A stretch of 64,000 nt of DNA from Paludibacter sp. (GTDB lineage: Bacteria > Bacteroidota > Bacteroidia > Bacteroidales > Paludibacteraceae): NCBI GenBank assembly GCA_019163375.1, contig JAFLKK010000002.1:1-64000 (forward strand). Direction: 5' to 3'. The position numbers and the translations under genes were made by a program. The notes below the pieces were generated by a model that worked only from the letters and a program-made list of their open reading frames with translations, was not told the DNA's origin and made no database searches. Positions 57,424-64,000 of this stretch are shown in pieces (the stretch's first letter is position 1; every line of letters starts with the position of its first letter).

Positions 57424-59337
57424 TTAAAAAGTCACTTGCCTTAAGATCGTTTTTGAGAAGGGGGTTAACTCTATTCGCTCTATTTTGTTCGTGTTTTTGT
57501 TTTCCAATTGGAGAGAAATCTTTCCGGCATTATACGTTGCAATATTGTTCTCAACATAACGATATTGAACATGATTTTGGGGTTTATACATCAGATCAAA
57601 GAAATCGGCACGATACCCTTTGCCAATTAGTTGAGTGCTTTCAATAGATTTAGCATAGACCAACGCACCGTAATTAAAATATTTTTCATGATTCAAATTC
57701 TCTTTTATTCGCACTGGAGTTTTAAATTCAAGCCTTATGGCATCTGTTTTTGCAAACTTGCGGTTGATGATGATAAACCCATTTTCTAATGTGTATGGCT
57801 CTTTCGTAACAACAGAGTCAGCCCATTCAGGTTTTCTTATCTTAATTTTAAAAGATATTGGTTGTTCAAGTTCTATTTTGAAGACAAACTGATTTGAATA
57901 CGGGTATTCTGTAATTTCACTGATTTTTACTGGTACATTTTTTATTGTAGTTTTCAGAATGGTTGGACACAAAATAGCTGCCACAAGTAAGTTATCATCT
58001 TCTTTAAACCAACTAGACTGAATAAAATAAGGCGAAATTCTTCCTGCATTGGGCGCGCAACACACAGCTACATCCTGATGAACAGCTGAATATTTGTAAC
58101 GGGTCTGTTTCCGATTGGGTTCTACTTCACCATTCTTAGTTCCCTGCATTTCATATGAATTATCTGTTTTCAGGTAGGCAATGCACGAATGTTTTGGCTC
58201 ACGACTTCCCTGTGCTGCATTATAAAAGATAGTTTCAATTTGGTCAGCGGTTTTTGAATCTCCGCCTTTCTGAAGAAGCACGGTATAGCTGTCCAATAAT
58301 TCATGAATGGAGCAATACTCATAACCCGTATGTGTTTCGTCGGCTTGGCGTTCGGCTATCCATTCATCACCAATAGGACCACCTGTAACAGTAGTTGAAC
58401 GTACAATTCTTGCCAAATAAATAGACAATGCTTTTTGCAATTCAACATTATTGGAAGCGTAAGCAGCCACAATCAGGGGTCGTAAATGCTCGTAGGTATG
58501 AACGCCATGCGATTGAAATTTATAATCTGGGTTTAGGATATTCTTTAGTTGAACATCTTTCTCCGATGAATAATTGTCCGAGAAATTCCGATACAAGAAT
58601 AAGGCATAATCCCAATACTTTTTATCGCCTGTAAGCTGATACATTCGATCCAGTATATCGGTAAATGTGAGCCCGTGAGCTACACCGCCAGAGAAAGCTG
58701 TTCCTACTGCAAATGGTTGGGATTGGTTTAGCGGATAATTTTGCATGACATTATCCACTGCTTTTATAATTGCTTGCCATACATTGTGATTACGGGTAAA
58801 TTCATAATATGCCAAAAGGCTTCGGTAGAGAGTTGTCTTAGCCCATAATTCTCCGTTCTCGGAATTGAATTTATAGCGCAACTCTTTATCATAAATACCT
58901 AAGTATCCATCTGCATCCTGAGTGGCTAGTATGTTGTAAATATATTTCTTTACTTTCTCAAGTGCCGCCTTGTCCTCCAATAAAATGGCGTTCCGTATAT
59001 AACCGTCCCACCAATTCGATTGCGTTTCGCTGTTCCACCACTTGTATTGATCATCGCCTTCCGCATCACCCTCTTTTAAATTGCCAAGGTCTTTGGCTTT
59101 AGAATGTTTCTGCAAGCGACTACTTCCATAAATCGGATCGTTGATTAAACCGGGAACCAATTTATCCAGATTTCCAACGAATCCTTCCATATCTTTTTTC
59201 ATTTGGGCTTTAAGCCAACCGCTAGGCTTAATACTTCCTAATGGTAGTCTATCAAATTTTTCTTTATTGGTTGATTGCGAAATTGATAATTGTGTATTCA
59301 TTGAAATAGCAATAATAAAGACGATTAACTTATTCAT
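57424..59337 (-). CDS. GH127-like (DUF1680) glycoside hydrolase, 637 aa
   Basis: Signal peptide ending SISQ. An (alpha/alpha)6-barrel-type region follows: FDRLPLGSIKPSGWLKAQMK, WWNSETQSNWWDGYIRNAIL, ILATQDADGYLGIYD, NGELWAKTTLYRSLLAYYEF and GGPIGDEWIAERQADETHTG. Then come YEYCSIHELLDSYTVLLQKG and the Cys pair VCCAPNAGRISPYF; in GH127/GH146 enzymes a Cys near such a site is the nucleophile and binds zinc with a Glu. A beta-sandwich tail ends the protein. Family members remove L-arabinofuranose or related sugars; the exact specificity is not readable. It is the third gene of a minus-strand operon, 86 bases after the GH13 gene. Confidence 0.85.
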   Translation of the reverse strand: MNKLIVFIIAISMNTQLSISQSTNKEKFDRLPLGSIKPSGWLKAQMKKDMEGFVGNLDKLVPGLINDPIYGSSRLQKHSKAKDLGNLKEGDAEGDDQYKWWNSETQSNWWDGYIRNAILLEDKAALEKVKKYIYNILATQDADGYLGIYDKELRYKFNSENGELWAKTTLYRSLLAYYEFTRNHNVWQAIIKAVDNVMQNYPLNQSQPFAVGTAFSGGVAHGLTFTDILDRMYQLTGDKKYWDYALFLYRNFSDNYSSEKDVQLKNILNPDYKFQSHGVHTYEHLRPLIVAAYASNNVELQKALSIYLARIVRSTTVTGGPIGDEWIAERQADETHTGYEYCSIHELLDSYTVLLQKGGDSKTADQIETIFYNAAQGSREPKHSCIAYLKTDNSYEMQGTKNGEVEPNRKQTRYKYSAVHQDVAVCCAPNAGRISPYFIQSSWFKEDDNLLVAAILCPTILKTTIKNVPVKISEITEYPYSNQFVFKIELEQPISFKIKIRKPEWADSVVTKEPYTLENGFIIINRKFAKTDAIRLEFKTPVRIKENLNHEKYFNYGALVYAKSIESTQLIGKGYRADFFDLMYKPQNHVQYRYVENNIATYNAGKISLQLENKNTNKIERIELTPFSKTILRQVTF

Positions 59338-59423
59338 AATTTAAATTTTAAAATATTGTGAAATCTCATAGGAACATTCTACTTATTTTTTAGGTTCGAG
59401 CTAAAATCTTTCATGGAAGAACT

Positions 59424-61271
59424 TTATCTCTTAAAGATCTTCCTCAAAATCAATGCTGATAAAGGTTTCAATTGAATGCTGGTTCCCGCGTATTTATTAC
59501 CCGATAATAAATCTTCAAAATCTCCTTCAGGAAGATTGTAGGTTTGCTCAAGGGCATCTACATTAAACATTACCAAAATTTCATTGTGAGCATCAAATCT
59601 CTTATAAACCATTTTTTTACCATCCGAAAGTAGAAATTTAATCTCGCCGAATGTAAGCACTTTGTTCTCTTTTCTGATTTTGATTAATTTTTTGTACCAG
59701 TCAAATTGTTGTTGATTGAACTCTACCTTATCGTATTTTTTTTCTCCGGTTTGATAGAAATTGCTGGTTTCTGGTTCGAATTTGAATTCTTTCCACATCA
59801 ATGGTTTTCTACAATGCGGATCGTCTGCACCCCACATGCCCATTTCTTCTCCATTCCATATTTGTGGCGCACCAATTGTTGTAAATAGATGAACTAAATA
59901 CAAATGTAACCTTTGATAGGTTTCTTCATCGGGTTTCCCCGTTTTATAAAATGGGTCATCATTGGGTGTGGCTTTAAACTTATATTTGTTAGGATTAAAG
60001 AAATCTGATAACAATCTGGGCGTATCGTGAGACGAAGAAACATTCATCATAGCGTATCGATTTGACACAGGTAGTCTGTTCCATTGTAACTCCAAGCTGT
60101 CTTTCATTTGTCCCGCTGTGATACTAAAATCAATTTTTGCAAAAAAATAGCGAGCCGGACGATATACTTGATAAAACATAACAGCATCAAAAATATCACC
60201 TTTAGTATAAGGAACGGGGTTCATTAAACGATTTGGCCAACTCTCCCACCATATTTCGCCAATCAAGTATGCATTTGGTTGAACCGAGCGTACCAACTTT
60301 CTGAAATCACGCCAAAATCCCAATCCTATCTGGTCGGCAACATCAAGTCTATAGCCATCAACTCCTTTGCTATTGTCCCCAGCGGGTGCAAGCCATCTTT
60401 TGGCTACTGCAAAAAGATGTTTCTTGGCACCTTCATTTATATCCCCTTCATAAGGATAGCCCGATTCCCGCTTGGTTGTGATGTTAACTTTTTTCAATTC
60501 AGGCAGATTGTCAACACCAGCCCAACCAACATACGAAAACTCATTTTCGGGAGTTACCGGATTGTCAAACGTTTTAATCTCATACCAATCTTTATAAACT
60601 GATTTTTCTTGATTTTTTAAAATGTCCTGCCATGCCCAAAACATGGTTCCGGTATGATTCCATGAATAGTCTATGATGATCTTCATTCCACGCTTATGGA
60701 CTTCTTCTATCAATTTTAAAAATAATCTATCAGCCGAAGTCCATTTCCATGTAGTAGGATCAACCGGGTTTTCACTGGCAATAATTTCAGTATCACCACG
60801 CGGATCTGGCCCAAAATTGACATCAATATGATGGTAATTTCGGGCATCATATTTATGTTGTGATGGAGCATCATTTACAGGATTTAAAAAGAGTGCAGTT
60901 ATACCAAGATCCTTTAGATAATCCAGCTTATTGAGTACTCCTTGCAGATCACCACCGTATTTTCGGTACTGAATCATTTCATCAAAAGATTTCCCCGTTT
61001 TCGTTGCCCAATCCTCTTGTTTATACCAATTTTGAGCCCATGGAGTAATCCTCCAACCGGTTGGAACGAGCTTATTTAAAGCTGGAATGTTGACATTTTC
61101 AGGTTTGGGGTCATTGGTGCTATCTCCATTGTAAAATCGTTCCACAAAGATCTGGTACCAAATTGCATTTTTGGCCCATCTCGGAGGTTCATTAAAGGAA
61201 GTTTCCCTTGTTTTAGCAGTGGTGTTCAGACCATACAGTGCTAAAAATAATAATAGAATATTTTTTTTCAT
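59424..61271 (-). CDS. GH13 alpha-amylase-family enzyme, exported, 615 aa
   Basis: Signal peptide of about 19 residues. Barrel motifs: WYQIFVERFYNGD (start), YLKDLGITALFLNPV, region I IIIDYSWNH (Asp201-His206), region II GVDGYRLDVA with nucleophile Asp310, region III YLIGEIWWE with acid/base Glu339, region IV SSSHDTPRL with His415-Asp416. All catalytic residues are present, and a beta-sandwich C-domain closes the protein. The pattern fits periplasmic neopullulanase/cyclomaltodextrinase-like enzymes that cut alpha-1,4-glucans. It starts one base beyond the stop of the GH92 gene, so the two are translationally close. Confidence 0.88.
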   Translation of the reverse strand: MKKNILLLFLALYGLNTTAKTRETSFNEPPRWAKNAIWYQIFVERFYNGDSTNDPKPENVNIPALNKLVPTGWRITPWAQNWYKQEDWATKTGKSFDEMIQYRKYGGDLQGVLNKLDYLKDLGITALFLNPVNDAPSQHKYDARNYHHIDVNFGPDPRGDTEIIASENPVDPTTWKWTSADRLFLKLIEEVHKRGMKIIIDYSWNHTGTMFWAWQDILKNQEKSVYKDWYEIKTFDNPVTPENEFSYVGWAGVDNLPELKKVNITTKRESGYPYEGDINEGAKKHLFAVAKRWLAPAGDNSKGVDGYRLDVADQIGLGFWRDFRKLVRSVQPNAYLIGEIWWESWPNRLMNPVPYTKGDIFDAVMFYQVYRPARYFFAKIDFSITAGQMKDSLELQWNRLPVSNRYAMMNVSSSHDTPRLLSDFFNPNKYKFKATPNDDPFYKTGKPDEETYQRLHLYLVHLFTTIGAPQIWNGEEMGMWGADDPHCRKPLMWKEFKFEPETSNFYQTGEKKYDKVEFNQQQFDWYKKLIKIRKENKVLTFGEIKFLLSDGKKMVYKRFDAHNEILVMFNVDALEQTYNLPEGDFEDLLSGNKYAGTSIQLKPLSALILRKIFKR

Positions 61272-61272
61272 T

Positions 61273-63420
61273 TTATTTATTCGTCATTGAGAATTTTAGA
61301 TTTCCACCGTCCAAGATTTCATTATAGGTAATAAAAGGTCTGTTGATAAGTTTATCATTCAAATAGCTCTTTTGAACATAAAAATTGTCATTCGAGATAT
61401 TCTTAGCCTCTATAACGAAGTTTCTTTTGTTAGTTAAGTGCAATGTTGTTTTTTTGAGCTGTGGCGCACCCAATACAAATTGGTTCGTAGCCGGATTTAC
61501 CGGATAAAAGCCGAAGCTGGAAAGGATATACCAGGCGGACATTTGCCCACAATCATCGTTGCCAATCATTCCATTCGGGGTATTATTATGAAACTCATTG
61601 ATAATGCGGTGAATGTATTTCTGCCCGACTTTGGGTTGGGTGGAATAGGCATACAAATATACAATGTGGTGTCCGGGCTCGTTGCCGTGAGCATATTGCC
61701 CTATCATGGCTTCCTGCCCCAGAAACTTATTCGGATTGGGCGATTCGATACTGAAAAAGTCATTCAGGTGTTTGGTAAAAGCCTTTTCTCCACCAAGCAA
61801 TGTTTTCATTCCGAAAATATCATATTGAGCCGGAGTCCAGAAATACTGCCAGGCATTGGCTTCGGTGTAGTCGCCCGGATTATTCATGGGCGAAGTGGCT
61901 GACAATGGGTCGAAAGGAGTACGCCAGTTTCCTTTAGTGTCCTTTCCACGCATCATTTTGGTGGTGGAGTCATACAGACACTTGTAGTAAGCAGCACGTT
62001 TGCGGAAAACTTCAGCAGTATTATTTTCCTTCATTATTGAAGCCATTTCTGCCACGCACCAATCGTCGTAACCACTTTCTAATGTTCTCGATACCGATTC
62101 ATTGTCTATTTTGTCGAAAGGATAATAACCGTATTTGTTGTACAATTCCCAATCGGAGTTTATGTGGCTTTTAGTGGATGTTTCAACCATAGCTTTTAGA
62201 ACTTCGGTTTTATCGAATCCTCTAAAACCATTGTTTACAGCACTCAAAAGCATTGGAATGGTATGATTGCCAATCATACAATAATTATCCTGCCCCCAAG
62301 CAGTCCAGATCGGTAGAAAGCCGGCGGCTTTGTGATGTAAAAGTAGAGTCTGCACAATGCCGTTCACCTTTTCGGGAGCTATAATCTGCAATAAGGGAAA
62401 GGCCCCACGGTAAATATCCCATATAGAAAGTGTGGAATAATACTCTTTATTCGGCGCAACAGAAATTTTATTATCCGCACCCCGGTATTTCCCATTTACA
62501 TCAGCTATATTGCAAGGCTGTAGAAAAAAATGATAGAGCGATGTATAAAAAATTTCCTGTTGTTTCGGGCTTGCTTCAATGTCAATACGGTTCAGATAGG
62601 TATTCCAACTCTCAACAGCATGTTGTCTTACTTTTTCAAAGTTCCAATCCTGAATTTCAGTATCCAGATTTAGTTTGGCACCAATCACATCGACGCTTGA
62701 AATTGAAATTTTTACCTGTAGTATTTTATTCTCATCTAAGTCAAACAACAGATTATAGCGTGCTGCATGCTCTTTGGCTTCACGTGGAAGTAAACTCGTT
62801 TCTTTGAAAGGTTTATCAAACTTAAGCACAAAGAAATAGGTTCTCTCCACCCAATTACGTGTATGGCAATAACCGGTAATTGTCTGATTGTCTTCAAACT
62901 TAAGGTCGCTGTTCAATACCAAACTATCCGTCATGAAACGAAGACCATGCTGAAAATCGGCCAACACAGTTGCTTTGCGCGTGGGGTAAGTATATCTGTG
63001 AAAAGCCACCCGATCAGAGCAAGTGAGCTCTACTTTCACTCCGTCTTTTTTAGTAAGGCTATAATAGCCAACTTCAGCTTTCTCAGTGTTTTTGAAATAA
63101 CTGTTTTTGGTATTAATATATGAATTTTCGGCAAAAGGCAAAAGTAATATATCACCCATCTCATTGATTCCTGTACCACTGAAACGGGTTTGTGAAAATC
63201 CAAGCAACAAACTGTCCTGATATTGGTAGCCGCTGGTGTGATTCCAACCTTGTTCCCGATTATCCGGTCCGGTCTGTACCATTCCAAAAGGCATTGACGG
63301 TCCGGGAAAGGTATGACCGGTACCATCCGTACCAATAAAAACATTCACAAAACGAGCGTTGTTCTGAGCAGCCAAACCAAGTGCAAGCAGTAAGAAGAGT
63401 TTGATGTAAATTATCCGCAT
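61273..63420 (-). CDS. GH92 alpha-mannosidase family enzyme, 715 aa
   Basis: Signal peptide of about 18 residues ending AAQ. Family motifs: VNVFIGTDGTGHTFPGPSMP, FGMVQTGPDNREQGW, YQYQDSLLLGFSQTRFSGTG, SIWDIYRGAFPLLQII, LPIWTAWGQDNYCMIGNHTI, GYYPFD, ESGYDDWCVAEMA, EANAWQYFWTPAQYD, NEPGHHIVYLYAY and GNDDCGQMSAWYILSSFGFY. GH92 enzymes are calcium-dependent exo-mannosidases acting on N-glycans or yeast mannan. It is the first gene of the minus-strand operon, divergent from the AraC-type gene at 63551, whose product may control it. Confidence 0.93.
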   Translation of the reverse strand: MRIIYIKLFLLLALGLAAQNNARFVNVFIGTDGTGHTFPGPSMPFGMVQTGPDNREQGWNHTSGYQYQDSLLLGFSQTRFSGTGINEMGDILLLPFAENSYINTKNSYFKNTEKAEVGYYSLTKKDGVKVELTCSDRVAFHRYTYPTRKATVLADFQHGLRFMTDSLVLNSDLKFEDNQTITGYCHTRNWVERTYFFVLKFDKPFKETSLLPREAKEHAARYNLLFDLDENKILQVKISISSVDVIGAKLNLDTEIQDWNFEKVRQHAVESWNTYLNRIDIEASPKQQEIFYTSLYHFFLQPCNIADVNGKYRGADNKISVAPNKEYYSTLSIWDIYRGAFPLLQIIAPEKVNGIVQTLLLHHKAAGFLPIWTAWGQDNYCMIGNHTIPMLLSAVNNGFRGFDKTEVLKAMVETSTKSHINSDWELYNKYGYYPFDKIDNESVSRTLESGYDDWCVAEMASIMKENNTAEVFRKRAAYYKCLYDSTTKMMRGKDTKGNWRTPFDPLSATSPMNNPGDYTEANAWQYFWTPAQYDIFGMKTLLGGEKAFTKHLNDFFSIESPNPNKFLGQEAMIGQYAHGNEPGHHIVYLYAYSTQPKVGQKYIHRIINEFHNNTPNGMIGNDDCGQMSAWYILSSFGFYPVNPATNQFVLGAPQLKKTTLHLTNKRNFVIEAKNISNDNFYVQKSYLNDKLINRPFITYNEILDGGNLKFSMTNK

Positions 63421-63516
63421 AGTTGTATCTTTAAAGTTGATACAAAATAAATGTATTATTTCTAAGTGGGATTAATCATAATTAGTAGATAATAGTGCTA
63501 TATTATCTTTTATTTC

Positions 63517-63524
63517 TATATTTG
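63517..63524 (+). promoter_or_regulatory. -7 box for the AraC-type gene
   Basis: TATATTTG matches TAnnTTTG, 27 bases before ATG 63551. No GTACC repeat is present, so this region is not part of that regulon. Confidence 0.6.
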
Positions 63525-63550
63525 CGGAATTATTTGTCAATATAGAAATA

Positions 63551-64000
63551 ATGAAAGCCAGATTCGAACAAATTAATCCAAAGCAGGAAAGCTCATTTAC
63601 ACTTCTTCAACTTAGTCAGCCGCAATTTGCATTGCCCTACCATTTTCACCCTCAGTTTGAACTGACTTGGATACAAAAAAGCTCCGGCAAACGATATGTG
63701 GGAGGGAATGTTGCCAACTATGCTGAAGGCGATTTGGTGTTGGTGGGTTCTAATACACCGCATTGCTGGCTTAGTGAAAATGACACCTCAGACGATAGTG
63801 CTCAGGCTATAGTTGTTCAGTTTACAATTGATTTTGCAGGTGAATCGTTTATGAAAATTCCTGAAATGGTTGAAATAAAAAATCTGTTGCAAAAAGCAAC
63901 ACCCGGAATACAAATTATAGGAAAAACTCGCCAACAAGTTATAGAAAAACTTGCAAGCTGTGTAACAAATAAAGGATTTTACAAACTTGTTGGATTAATA
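63551..64000 (+). CDS. AraC-family regulator, N-terminal part (3' cut by window)
   Basis: ATG 63551 opens a frame that runs to the window edge, about 150 residues: MKARFEQINPKQESSFTLLQ, FALPYHFHPQFELTWIQKSS, GKRYVGGNVANYAEGDLVLV, GSNTPHCWLS. This is the cupin sensor of AraC-type regulators (HxHPxFEL, GDLVLVGxNxPH). The HTH part lies outside. It diverges from the GH92 operon, so it probably senses a sugar and controls these glycosidases (inference). Confidence 0.85.
   Translation, partial: MKARFEQINPKQESSFTLLQLSQPQFALPYHFHPQFELTWIQKSSGKRYVGGNVANYAEGDLVLVGSNTPHCWLSENDTSDDSAQAIVVQFTIDFAGESFMKIPEMVEIKNLLQKATPGIQIIGKTRQQVIEKLASCVTNKGFYKLVGLI

Overview
The window looks like a chromosome segment from an AT-rich Bacteroidota, most likely a Bacteroidales-type organism. 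The evidence is TAnnTTTG-type -7 promoter boxes, FISUMP-domain proteins, a PorP/SprF plus OmpA pair next to a protein with a CHU_C-type (type IX secretion) C-terminus, a SusD/RagB relic, and GH92, GH13 and GH127-like enzymes. No tRNA, rRNA or CRISPR array was seen.

Region 1 (1-19.4 kb) is an array of large exported surface proteins. Several share an N-terminal module (signal peptide, then a GIGTxTPxxSAxLDxxSTNKGxLxPR-like segment and a short W-V/W-H segment). They then continue into phage tail-fibre-like repeats, YadA-like head repeats ending in an S74 self-cleaving chaperone, six Ig-like repeats, or a FISUMP/Lcl-like domain. Two similar cassettes are visible, at 1298-11933 and 12560-19421. 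Each starts with a near-identical long fibre gene and ends with a secreted thioredoxin-fold protein.

Region 2 (19.4-46.7 kb) holds a metzincin-like lipoprotein protease, a double FISUMP protein, a second S74 adhesin, a Skp-like chaperone, a CHU_C protein with PorP/SprF and OmpA partners, a PAS plus LuxR-HTH regulator, a transposase relic, a third fibre operon, a STAS-like protein, an unknown exported protein and a TlpA-like lipoprotein.

The most striking signal is regulatory. Seven intergenic promoters, on both strands, carry the direct repeat GTACCy-n5-GTACCy with an 11-bp period. In six of them the repeat starts exactly 49 bp upstream of a TAnnTTTG -7 box; in the seventh the distance is 59 bp, one helical turn more. 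All firmly assigned downstream genes encode exported proteins. This looks like an undescribed regulon of cell-surface genes; the PAS-LuxR protein at 36084 and the orphan NarL-type kinase at 49364 are candidate controllers by inference only.

Region 3 (46.7-57.4 kb) holds a DUF6588-like outer-membrane protein, small ORFs, the histidine kinase, a gene graveyard (SusD, AraC, NAD-binding and enolase-superfamily fragments), and a FAD/Fe-S dehydrogenase split by one in-frame TAA. Region 4 (57.4-64 kb) is a minus-strand carbohydrate operon (GH92, GH13, GH127-like) with a divergent, truncated AraC-type regulator at the edge. A second noncoding signal, a roughly 90-nt conserved element ending in a hairpin, occurs at 19764 and 52022.
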